Both the position numbers and the translations under genes were made by a program. A stretch of DNA of 12,174 bases from an uncultured Verrucomicrobiota bacterium (lineage in GTDB: Bacteria > Verrucomicrobiota > Kiritimatiellia > RFP12 > UBA3636), in the NCBI GenBank assembly GCA_946612175.1, contig CAMOEO010000053.1, positions 1-12,174 of the forward strand. Reading direction: 5' to 3'. The notes below the pieces were generated by a model that was not told the origin of the DNA, did not search any database, and worked only from the letters and a program-made list of their open reading frames with translations. Positions 6,860 through 12,166 of the stretch are shown here, piece by piece (positions within the stretch are counted from its first letter, which is position 1; each line of letters opens with the position of its first letter).

Positions 6860-6965
6860 GCGGGCGCCGCCGCAAGGCGGTCCCCCTCCCCATCCAGCCA
6901 ACACCCCCGGCCGGGGCGCCGCGTGCACGCGGCGCCGCCGGGCGGGGAAACAAGGAAGAAGAGAT
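6860..6965 (+). promoter_or_regulatory. Hairpin-rich spacer between rpsD and rpoA with a 22-bp perfect palindrome
   Basis: Two strong stem-loops lie in this 106-bp spacer. The first is CCGCC-GCAA-GGCGG (6867-6880), with a GNRA tetraloop. The second is a perfect 22-bp palindrome at 6915-6936 (arms GGCGCCGCG and CGCGGCGCC around TGCA), flanked by CCGG/CCGG-type sequence that could lengthen the stem. No T-run follows, so neither looks like an intrinsic terminator. The rpoA ribosome-binding site, GGAAGAAGAG, comes directly after. Possible roles are RNA processing, mRNA stabilisation, partial attenuation, or a binding site for uS4 or another regulator; none is shown by the sequence. Confidence 0.6.
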
Positions 6966-8030
6966 ATGCCCATTCGCCTCAATGATTTCGAGATGCCCGG
7001 CCGCGTCGTCAAGGAGGAGTCCTCCGCGACGGCCACGTTCGGGCGCTACATCGCGGAACCGTTCGAAATCGGCTACGCGCGCACGATCGGCAACTCGCTG
7101 CGCCGCGTGCTGCTCTCCTCGATCGAGGGGTGCGCGATTTCGTCCGTCAAGATCCACGGCCTCGCGAAGGACGAGCAAGGCAAGGTCGTCCCCGTCCAGG
7201 TCCCGCACGAGTTCTACTCGCTGCTGGGCGTGAAGGAGGACATGACCGAGATCGTCCTCGCCCTCAAGAAGGTCCTGCTGAAGGTCCGCTCCGAGGAGCC
7301 GCAGACGATCCACGTCAAGCGCAAGGGCCCGTGCGTGGTCACGGCCGCGGACCTCGCGGCCGAGAGCGCGGGCGTCGAGGTGCTCAACCCCTCGCACCAC
7401 ATCGCCACGGTGAACGCCGAGGGCGAGTTCGAGCTCGAGGTCAAGGTGACCCGCGGCCGCGGCTTCTGCCCGGCGACGTGGGAGCCCGACCCGAACGACC
7501 CCGCCGGACGCTCCCGCCAGACGGAGATCGGGGTGATCCCGCTCGACCGCATCTACTCGCCGGTCACCCGCGTGAACTTCGACGTCTCCAACCGCCGCGT
7601 CGGCCAGCACACCGACTACGAGCGGCTGACGCTGGAGATCACGACCGACGGTCGCGTGGACCCGGACGACGCGCTCGTGCGCGCCGCGGACATCCTGCGC
7701 CAGCACCTCGACGTCTTCGCCGGCTACAGCAAGGACACGTCCGCGCCCGCCCCGGAGCCCGTCGACACGGTCGCCTCGCAGGAGGACCTCGCCGCGAAGT
7801 TCGCGCTCTCGGTCAACGAGATCGAGCTCTCCGTGCGCTCCGCCAACTGCCTCAACAACGCGAACATCACCACGGTCGGCGAACTCTGCCAGAAGCAGGA
7901 GTCCGACATGCTGAAGTTCCGCAACTTCGGGCGCAAGTCCCTGCTCGAGATCAAGGACAAGCTCGCCCAGATGGGCCTTTCGCTCGGCATGAAGGTCGAC
8001 CCGGCCCTGCTCAAGAACAACGAAGAATAG
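6966..8030 (+). CDS. rpoA: DNA-directed RNA polymerase subunit alpha
   Basis: A 354-residue alpha subunit, which dimerises to start RNA polymerase assembly and contacts promoters and activators. The N-terminal domain shows the dimerisation signature IGYARTIGNSLRRVLLSSIEG (35-55), followed by the insertion domain, and returns at TRVNFDVSNRRVGQHTDYERL (201-221). A Pro-rich linker lies near 255-270. The C-terminal domain contains LSVRSANCLNNANI (288-301) and KFRNFGRKSLLEIKDKL (317-333). Arg291 and Asn294 correspond to E. coli Arg265 and Asn268, which bind UP-element DNA. This agrees with the AT tracts upstream of the rpmJ promoter. It is somewhat longer than E. coli alpha (329). The start is the ATG at 6966 with GGAAGAAGAG just upstream. 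Confidence 0.98.
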   Translation: MPIRLNDFEMPGRVVKEESSATATFGRYIAEPFEIGYARTIGNSLRRVLLSSIEGCAISSVKIHGLAKDEQGKVVPVQVPHEFYSLLGVKEDMTEIVLALKKVLLKVRSEEPQTIHVKRKGPCVVTAADLAAESAGVEVLNPSHHIATVNAEGEFELEVKVTRGRGFCPATWEPDPNDPAGRSRQTEIGVIPLDRIYSPVTRVNFDVSNRRVGQHTDYERLTLEITTDGRVDPDDALVRAADILRQHLDVFAGYSKDTSAPAPEPVDTVASQEDLAAKFALSVNEIELSVRSANCLNNANITTVGELCQKQESDMLKFRNFGRKSLLEIKDKLAQMGLSLGMKVDPALLKNNEE

Positions 8031-8051
8031 CCGCATTCCGAAAGGTCCCCC

Positions 8052-8465
8052 ATGCGCCACAAGAGAAACAACGTCAAGTTCGGCCGGTCGAAGTCGCACC
8101 GCGAGGCGCTCGTCTCGATGCTCGTCGTCGGCCTGATCAAGGCGAAGTCCATCCGCACCTCCGCCCGCAAGGCCAAGGTCGCCCGCCAGCTCGCCGAGAA
8201 GCTCGTCACCGTCGCCCGCAAGGGCGACATCAACGCGCGCCGCCGCGCTTCCGCCGTCCTCGGCGACGAGGCCGCCGTGAAGGAGCTCTTCTCCGCGATC
8301 GTCCCCATGCAGGAAGGCCGCCACGGCGGCTACACCCGCATCGTGAAGCTCGGCCAGCGCGCCCACGACGGCACGGAGATGGCCGTCCTCTCCTGGGTGA
8401 ACGAGCCCGTCGCCAAGAAGGAAGCCGAGGCGCCCGCCTCCGCGGAACCCGCCGAAGCCAAGTAA
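8052..8465 (+). CDS. rplQ: Large-subunit ribosomal protein bL17
   Basis: A 137-residue protein of the 50S subunit near the peptide exit tunnel. It has the canonical opening MRHKRNNVKFGRSKSHREAL, the IRTSARKAKVARQLAEKLVT segment, and the late signature GRHGGYTRIVKLGQRAHDG (88-106). After about residue 119 it continues with an Ala/Pro/Glu-rich tail (AKKEAEAPASAEPAEAK) not found in the E. coli core. The gene begins 21 bp after the rpoA stop, with GAAAGG upstream of the ATG at 8052. It occupies the standard end-of-alpha-operon position. One more small gene follows in the same transcript. Confidence 0.96.
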   Translation: MRHKRNNVKFGRSKSHREALVSMLVVGLIKAKSIRTSARKAKVARQLAEKLVTVARKGDINARRRASAVLGDEAAVKELFSAIVPMQEGRHGGYTRIVKLGQRAHDGTEMAVLSWVNEPVAKKEAEAPASAEPAEAK

Positions 8466-8477
8466 GGAGCCAACGCC

Positions 8478-8702
8478 ATGTCCCTGCAGTCCCACGACCA
8501 CGTCGAACGCATCAAGCACGTCCGCCGTCCCAAGAAGACGCCGGCCGAGCGCGCCCGCCGCCAGAAGGAGCAGAAGAAGCGCCTCGTCGCGCTCGGCGTC
8601 TCCCAGGAGACGGCCGACAAGCTCCAGCCGATCGAGATCCGGACGCTCCTCAAGCGCCCGCTCCGCGCGAAGAAGGCGCTCAAGGCCAAGGGCCTCGCCT
8701 AA
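8478..8702 (+). CDS. Unrecognised small basic protein at the end of the alpha operon
   Basis: I do not recognise this 74-residue protein. It is strongly basic (Lys/Arg-rich), with no membrane segment, signal peptide or cysteine. The N-terminus is MSLQSHDHVERIKHVRRPKK, residues 21-36 are very rich in Arg/Lys/Gln/Glu and probably helical, and the C-terminus is Lys/Leu/Ala-rich (KKALKAKGLA). The gene is probably real. TAAGGAG, which overlaps the rplQ stop, is an ideal Shine-Dalgarno sequence for the ATG at 8478. The codon style matches the ribosomal genes, and the operon terminators follow directly after its stop. Its composition and position suggest a ribosome- or RNA-associated protein, but that is inference; it does not resemble bS21 or other small ribosomal proteins I know. 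Confidence 0.75.
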   Translation: MSLQSHDHVERIKHVRRPKKTPAERARRQKEQKKRLVALGVSQETADKLQPIEIRTLLKRPLRAKKALKAKGLA

Positions 8703-8718
8703 CCCGCCGCCCCGAGCC

Positions 8719-8741
8719 GCGGGCGGGGCCGCCCCGCCCGC
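8719..8741 (+). terminator. GC-only hairpin directly after the ribosomal operon
   Basis: A perfect 10-bp stem GCGGGCGGGG/CCCCGCCCGC with a CCG loop begins 16 bp after the last stop codon. No T-run follows. It probably helps to terminate transcription or protects the 3' end, together with the second hairpin just downstream. Confidence 0.55.
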
Positions 8742-8747
8742 TCTCCC

Positions 8748-8797
8748 GGGCCGCCGCGCCGCAAGGCGCCGGCGGCCCGTTCCTTCTTGTCTTCCCC
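8748..8797 (+). terminator. Intrinsic terminator of the alpha operon
   Basis: A stem GGGCCGCCG (8748-8756) with CGGCGGCCC (8770-8778), extended by CGCC/GGCG around a GCAA tetraloop with one bulged C, is followed by the T-rich stretch GTTCCTTCTTGTCTTCC. This is a rightward Rho-independent terminator matching the end of the operon. Confidence 0.8.
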
Positions 8798-8824
8798 GCG
8801 CCCGTCCCCGCGGGCTTAGCGCAG

Positions 8825-8959
8825 GTGATCGTGATCACCCACGAGGCGCGCCGCGCGGACATGGACGCGGCGCTGGCGGAGATCGCGGCCGGCGCCGCGC
8901 CAGTCTGCCCTGCGGTCAAGCCCACGGCGCCCGGCGATCCCGCCTCGAAAAGCCCGTAG
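8825..8959 (+). pseudogene. Relic resembling the C-terminal end of homoserine dehydrogenase (ACT region)
   Basis: The frame from 8825 to the TAG at 8957-8959 reads VIVITHEARRADMDAALAEI and about 24 more residues. The VIxxTHEAReADxxAALaeI pattern matches the last strand-helix unit of the ACT domain at the C-terminus of bacterial homoserine dehydrogenases (Hom), as I remember the family. There is no start codon or ribosome-binding site for it, and it comes straight after the terminator of the ribosomal operon. The upstream part of any hom gene is absent, so this can only be a 3' remnant. The region is short and GC-rich, so a chance reading is possible. I put the relic at somewhat better than even. 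Confidence 0.45.
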
Positions 8960-8985
8960 ACATCCCGCCCCGCTTCTGTTATCCT
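8957..8985 (+). promoter_or_regulatory. Well-formed rightward promoter without a recognisable gene
   Basis: -35 TAGACA (8957-8962), a 17-bp spacer and -10 TATCCT (8980-8985) with an upstream TG match the other promoters in the window. The expected start is near 8992. A hairpin, CCGCGC/GCGCGG (8998-9014), follows immediately, then TGAGGT and an ATG at 9039. The frame from that ATG (MAVFVIRLPG) then runs antisense through the DUF2752 gene and has no protein-like character. The promoter therefore looks orphaned. Confidence 0.55.
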
Positions 8986-9059
8986 TCTCCCCTGTTCCCG
9001 CGCCGGAAGCGCGGCCCCATCCCAACCCGGTGAGGTCAATGGCCGTCTTCGTGATTCGT

Positions 9060-9422
9060 TTACCAGGTCGGAAACAAGTTTCGGAGAACCGTCCATGCAA
9101 TGGTCGTGCCGACGACGACGCGACCGAGTGCGGGATTCAACGCCCAATTCGGACGGACTGCGAGTGCCGCCAGAAGGGGAATGGCGAACAGGAGAACAGC
9201 GTTGTATCGGAGGAAAGCCCGGATGTCTCCGTGCGCAAGAGCCCGGAGCGCTCGCGCCGTTCCGCATCCCGGACATTGAAGTCCCGTCGAGACGAAGACA
9301 GGACAACGCGGAAATCCGACCGTTTCGACCGGATCGACGAAGTGGAGGATGAAAACGACTCCCGCGAGCAGGGCCAATGCGACCGCGCCCGCGGGAAACC
9401 GTTTCCGCTTGGCGGAATCCAT
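9060..9422 (-). CDS. DUF2752 family membrane protein
   Basis: A 120-residue membrane protein with the DUF2752 signature CPGCGTARALRALAHGD (50-66) followed by the N-containing second helix (LRYNAVLLFAIPLLAAL). Hydrophobic segments lie at about 11-29, 74-89 and 99-117. The Cys50/Cys53 pair inside CPGCG is the family hallmark, and its function is unknown. The ATG at 9422 shares one base with the stop codon of the upstream gene (TAATG), so the two are translationally coupled; longer readings upstream are not needed. DUF2752 genes are often found beside CD225 or TM2 genes, as here, which from family knowledge suggests a shared role in the membrane. Codon use differs from the ribosomal genes, with more GGA and GAA. 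Confidence 0.85.
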   Translation of the reverse strand: MDSAKRKRFPAGAVALALLAGVVFILHFVDPVETVGFPRCPVFVSTGLQCPGCGTARALRALAHGDIRAFLRYNAVLLFAIPLLAALAVRPNWALNPALGRVVVGTTIAWTVLRNLFPTW

Positions 9423-9778
9423 TATTCTGAAATAGCCCCGAGGAGAACGCCCAGGAAGAATTGGACGACAAAGCCGATGATGGAGTAGATGCACCATTGC
9501 TTTGCCTTGGCCGAAGAGGCCTGGGCGTTAGCATAGTCCCCTTGTGCCACGAATGTCGACACCTTGCTGGAATTGATGATTGCGACAATACCCGTCGGCA
9601 AGCAGCAGCAGAGGGTCGCCAGAATCGACCAGACCATGTAGTTCGGAATCGCCGGACCTGCGCCGGGGGCCGCGTAGGTGACCGGCGCGGAGACGACGGG
9701 ACGTGAAACGGCCGCGCCGCAGGCAGGGCAGTTCGATGCATTCGCGGGAAGCGCCGCGCCGCAGTATTCGCAGTTCAT
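9422..9778 (-). CDS. Zinc-ribbon plus CD225/dispanin membrane protein
   Basis: A 118-residue protein that begins with a small zinc ribbon (Cys3-x2-Cys6 and Cys17-x2-Cys20), then a Pro/Ala linker, then a CD225 domain (about 45-115). The first membrane segment, NYMVWSILATLCCCLPTGIVAII (46-68), carries a CCC cluster. The cytoplasmic loop, SKVSTFVAQGDYANAQASSAKAKQW (71-95), has the family pattern, and the second helix ends in VVQFFLGVLLGAI. CD225 includes the animal IFITM/dispanin proteins, which change membrane properties and block viral fusion; the bacterial members are uncharacterised. The ATG at 9778 has only a weak AAGAA ribosome-binding site. A 63-bp spacer separates it from the four-helix protein upstream. 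The zinc ribbon echoes those in the SPFH protein of the same cluster. Confidence 0.88.
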   Translation of the reverse strand: MNCEYCGAALPANASNCPACGAAVSRPVVSAPVTYAAPGAGPAIPNYMVWSILATLCCCLPTGIVAIINSSKVSTFVAQGDYANAQASSAKAKQWCIYSIIGFVVQFFLGVLLGAISE

Positions 9779-9841
9779 GTTCTTGTTTTTCTTGTTGTTT
9801 TGACGCGGACGGCGTCCGGTCGGGTTGGTTGGGGAAAACGG

Positions 9842-10537
9842 TCAAAGAGACTTGATCTTTATCTGCCGGACGCGATGGCGCCGATCGACTTCACGCAAGG
9901 CGGATTCGAAACCCTTTTCATCGCCTTCGGAAGCGCTGCGCGAAAGTTCCGTGACGGCGGCGGCGAGTTCGTCGTCCACGTCCTCTGAGCCAGGCCTGGA
10001 AGAGGCCGCAAAACGGAGATCCTCGACGCGCTTCTCCGCCAGGGAAAGCAGATCCTTCCGTTCCGGAAACCGGGATCTCGCCTCTTCCATCGCCACGCGC
10101 GCTTCGGCGACGAAGGTCTTCTTTGGGACGAGCATGGCGCGGTCCTGGACATCCTGGACACGGACATGACGTTCGCCCATGTCGATGAACACCGCCAAGG
10201 CAACGGCAACGGCCAACCCGACGAGATGGATGCAGAGATAACCCGATGTGGATAACTCGGCGAAGGCTCCGACGGGGGCCATTAGCAGAACGAATAGGAC
10301 GTAGCCGACCGAGACCGGGACAAAGGCCGCCCCGAGAGGAAGCACGGTATCGTCCTTTTCCATGACGATGCCGAGCGACAAGGTCGCGAGGATTTCGGAC
10401 AGGACCAGAAACGCCAGTTCCGTTCCGAACTTCGGTCCGTGCGGCGCCGGATCGGCGACGAACGCGACGCAGAGTGTGACGGCGACGGCAATGGCACCGA
10501 GAAATAGAACGCGGGCGCGGGTGGAAATGTTTTTCAT
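9842..10537 (-). CDS. Uncharacterised four-helix membrane protein with a cytoplasmic helical tail
   Basis: I do not recognise a family for this 231-residue protein. Four hydrophobic segments are visible: about 9-28, 41-60, 67-88 and 99-119. They are followed by a hydrophilic half (120-231) rich in Glu, Arg and Ala that is probably helical (VAEARVAMEEARSRFPERKD) and ends in a basic tail (VRQIKIKSL). The start is the ATG at 10537, preceded by an excellent AAGGAG (10544-10549). A longer reading from 10615 overlaps the SPFH gene and starts without a ribosome-binding site. It lies 19 bp after the SPFH stop, so it belongs to the same operon. Its position between an SPFH scaffold protein and a CD225 protein suggests a membrane complex, but that is inference. 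Confidence 0.78.
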   Translation of the reverse strand: MKNISTRARVLFLGAIAVAVTLCVAFVADPAPHGPKFGTELAFLVLSEILATLSLGIVMEKDDTVLPLGAAFVPVSVGYVLFVLLMAPVGAFAELSTSGYLCIHLVGLAVAVALAVFIDMGERHVRVQDVQDRAMLVPKKTFVAEARVAMEEARSRFPERKDLLSLAEKRVEDLRFAASSRPGSEDVDDELAAAVTELSRSASEGDEKGFESALREVDRRHRVRQIKIKSL

Positions 10538-10556
10538 GTCGAACTCCTTTCGTCGA

Positions 10557-11771
10557 TCAGGCCTTCGTCCCGCAAGCCGGACAGAACTTCGTGCCGGGAG
10601 ACAGTTCCGCACCACAGCCGGAACACTTCGCCGTCATCGCTGAACCGCATTCCGGACAGAATTTCACCCCGTTCGGAACAGGCTTTCCACAGGACGGACA
10701 GGCCGTCTGCGGCGGTTGCAGATTGCATCCGCACGAGGGACAGAACTTCGCGCCGGGAAGAAGGGCCGATCCGCATTTCGGACAGGACGGGGCGAATGGG
10801 GCCGATGGCGACGGAGCCACCGCCGGATACGGAACCGGAGAAACCGCAACCGGAGCGACCGGACGGACCGATTGCGCCGGTTGCCCGAACAATGCGCCGT
10901 CGACCGCCGACGCCGCGTTCCGGATGCGATCGCCGATGCCGAGCCCGACACCGAGCCCGACGCCGGTTCCGATCATGGTTCCCGCCGCGCCGTTTCCTTC
11001 GTTGGAAGCCGCATGGTCCATCACGTTAAACGAACGTTCTTCCTGGTAGGTGTAGCCGAGGATGGACATCTCGGCCTTCTTCGCCAATGCGGCCTTGAGC
11101 TTCTGGACGGCCGGGTCCCGTTCGTCCGTCGTGATCGAGTTAACACGGAACGAAACGAGCTTGACGCCATAGTCCGCAATGTCTTCCGCAAACGGCTTCT
11201 CGATTGCTTCCGAGATTTCGCTCATCCGGCTTGCAATCTGGAGAATCGAGAAGTCTTTGTCGACCAGATACTTCGCGATGCAGTCTTTTACGCGCGTGAG
11301 CATGAACCCGCGGAAATAGTCACTGAGCGTCTTCTCCGTGAACGCCGGCATTCGTCCGACCAGTTTCTCGAGAAAGCGGACGGAGTCCTCAATTTGCACG
11401 CCGTACTGTCCGAATGCCCGAACCGGAAGCATGATATGGTATTTTGGATCTTCGAGTTGGATCGGGTCGGATGTTCCCCATTTGACGTTAAGAGGGATTG
11501 CCAGATTAACGAACCAGACCTCGGCCGTATAGGGCGAAAGTCCTCCCGAAACGAGCGTTGCGGCGAACGATGTGAGAATCGGGTAGTTCTTCGTGTCGAG
11601 AACATGCCGTCCCGCTTCGAACGGACCGAGAAACTGGCCTTCCTTGACCAGAACGGCCTCTTGGGCCTCTTGGACAATTAACTGAGACCTCGTCGTCAAC
11701 TGGCAGTTTGGATACCGATAGGCGAACACCTTCGGCGGGGCGTCCCAATGGAGAACTTCGATGAGGGGCAT
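10557..11771 (-). CDS. SPFH-domain (YdjI-like) protein with three C-terminal zinc ribbons
   Basis: A 404-residue protein. Residues 25-245 are a SPFH domain of the YdjI/virion-core-like type: SQLIVQEAQEAVLVKEGQ (29-46), FEAGRHVLDTKNYPILTS (51-68), then AEVWFVNLAIPLNVKWGTSDPI (83-104) and RAFGQYGVQI (118-127). A Gly-rich stretch (259-282) and a Pro/Val/Ala linker follow. The end holds three zinc ribbons with Cys pairs 330/333 and 344/347, 358/361 and 372/375, and 383/386 and 397/400. SPFH proteins build scaffolds on membranes; B. subtilis YdjI is linked to a PspA homologue in membrane stress. There is no N-terminal transmembrane helix. The ATG at 11769-11771 follows AGAGAAG. It is first in a four-gene leftward operon behind a long structured leader. 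The partner or cargo is unknown. Confidence 0.9.
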   Translation of the reverse strand: MPLIEVLHWDAPPKVFAYRYPNCQLTTRSQLIVQEAQEAVLVKEGQFLGPFEAGRHVLDTKNYPILTSFAATLVSGGLSPYTAEVWFVNLAIPLNVKWGTSDPIQLEDPKYHIMLPVRAFGQYGVQIEDSVRFLEKLVGRMPAFTEKTLSDYFRGFMLTRVKDCIAKYLVDKDFSILQIASRMSEISEAIEKPFAEDIADYGVKLVSFRVNSITTDERDPAVQKLKAALAKKAEMSILGYTYQEERSFNVMDHAASNEGNGAAGTMIGTGVGLGVGLGIGDRIRNAASAVDGALFGQPAQSVRPVAPVAVSPVPYPAVAPSPSAPFAPSCPKCGSALLPGAKFCPSCGCNLQPPQTACPSCGKPVPNGVKFCPECGSAMTAKCSGCGAELSPGTKFCPACGTKA

Positions 11772-11782
11772 TTCGACTTCTC

Positions 11783-12072
11783 TTGCCTTGGGTTAAAAAC
11801 CGAAGAAACGGCCAAGGCAAAGAAGGCGCCTCTCTTCGGTGTCTCCCGACGGGGGCCCTGAGAAGCCTTTCTGGGTGAACACGGAGAGAAGCGCGCCCGG
11901 GGCGCGCACCCCTGCAACGCGTCGGCCAGAAGTGGAAGATTCTCAGGTTTCCGTCGGGCGACTGTTTGCAGACTGCAAATCGTTTGTCTTGTCGCGGGCC
12001 TTTCACTTCAGGCTGTGGCCTTTGGCTTCCGGCTGGCCCACGGGAGGGATGTTGTCCCATGCGCGGTGCGAC
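11783..12072 (-). ncRNA. Candidate structured leader RNA or small RNA upstream of the SPFH operon
   Basis: About 290 nt between the leftward promoter and the SPFH gene have no credible coding sequence but dense pairing. Nested arms CCCGACGG (11845-11852)/CCGTCGGG (11951-11958), CCTGAGAA (11857-11864)/TTCTCAGG (11940-11947) and TTCTGG (11869-11874)/CCAGAA (11926-11931) form one long rod, capped by GCGCGCC-CGG-GGCGCGC (11891-11907). A separate TTTGCA-GAC-TGCAAA hairpin lies at 11965-11979. The element GTCGC (11991-11995) can pair with GCGAC on either side (12068-12072 or 11958-11962), which allows two alternative folds. A terminator-like hairpin closes the region. It fits no RNA family I know. 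No RNase P, tmRNA or SRP core motif is present, and a 6S-like rod cannot be excluded. Confidence 0.5.
11795..11840 (-). terminator. Leader terminator (attenuator candidate) before the SPFH gene
   Basis: Reading leftward, ACCGAAGA (11833-11840) pairs perfectly with TCTTCGGT (11799-11806) and a run of five T follows, giving a Rho-independent terminator with a 26-nt loop. It ends 24 bp before the SPFH ATG, so full termination would silence the operon. A competing hairpin (9-bp arms at 11783-11791 and 11812-11820) interlocks with it. Confidence 0.5.
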
Positions 12073-12079
12073 AGAGCGA

Positions 12080-12108
12080 AAGATAGCACAAATGGATTGT
12101 CGTGACAA
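12080..12108 (-). promoter_or_regulatory. Predicted promoter of the SPFH operon and its leader
   Basis: Reading leftward, -35 TTGTCA (12103-12108), a 17-bp spacer and -10 TATCTT (12080-12085) with an upstream TG form a good sigma-70 promoter. Transcription should start near 12073 and run through about 300 nt of leader to the SPFH start codon. Confidence 0.65.
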
Positions 12109-12112
12109 GTCG

Positions 12113-12166
12113 TTTTTGGCGCCTGCGCGTTGCGCCATAATTCCTGTTACCCAAATCGCGACGGAG
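12113..12166 (+). promoter_or_regulatory. Weak rightward promoter and ribosome-binding site for a gene beyond the right edge
   Basis: -10 CATAAT (12136-12141) is preceded at 17 bp by the poor hexamer TTTTTG (12113-12118). Downstream lies ACGGAGAA, with GGAG at 12163-12166, a typical Shine-Dalgarno sequence placed so that a start codon would fall just after base 12174. This promoter is back-to-back with that of the SPFH operon. Confidence 0.4.

Larger units (their letters stand above)
8798..9059. other. Junction region between the ribosomal operon and the SPFH cassette
   Basis: This 262-bp stretch lies between the operon terminator and the stop codon of the convergent DUF2752 gene. It holds the homoserine dehydrogenase-like relic, the orphan promoter, a short hairpin and a start codon with no gene behind it. 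No T-run terminator for the leftward cassette is visible; the CCGCGC/GCGCGG hairpin at 8998-9014 is the only candidate structure. I see nothing else in it. Confidence 0.5.

Noticed and set aside
7130..8959. A 609-codon rightward frame overlapping rpoA, rplQ and the basic-protein gene
   Set aside because: Its product is Arg/Pro/Gly-rich noise out of phase with clear ribosomal genes. Only its last part (8825-8959) looks protein-like, and this is reported separately as a relic.
9030..9488. A rightward 150-codon gene downstream of the orphan promoter
   Set aside because: After about seven codons it runs antisense to the DUF2752 gene and is full of Arg, Glu and Ser without any hydrophobic core, so it is not a credible protein.
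11783..12072. Leader RNA as RNase P RNA, tmRNA or SRP RNA
   Set aside because: The GAGGAAAGUCC motif, the tRNA-like ends with CCA, and the SRP GGAAGNAGCAGCC core are all missing on both strands.
11506..12138. A leftward open frame through the leader region
   Set aside because: It overlaps the SPFH gene in another frame, is Arg/Pro-rich and spans the nested inverted repeats. Pairing potential explains the region better than coding does.
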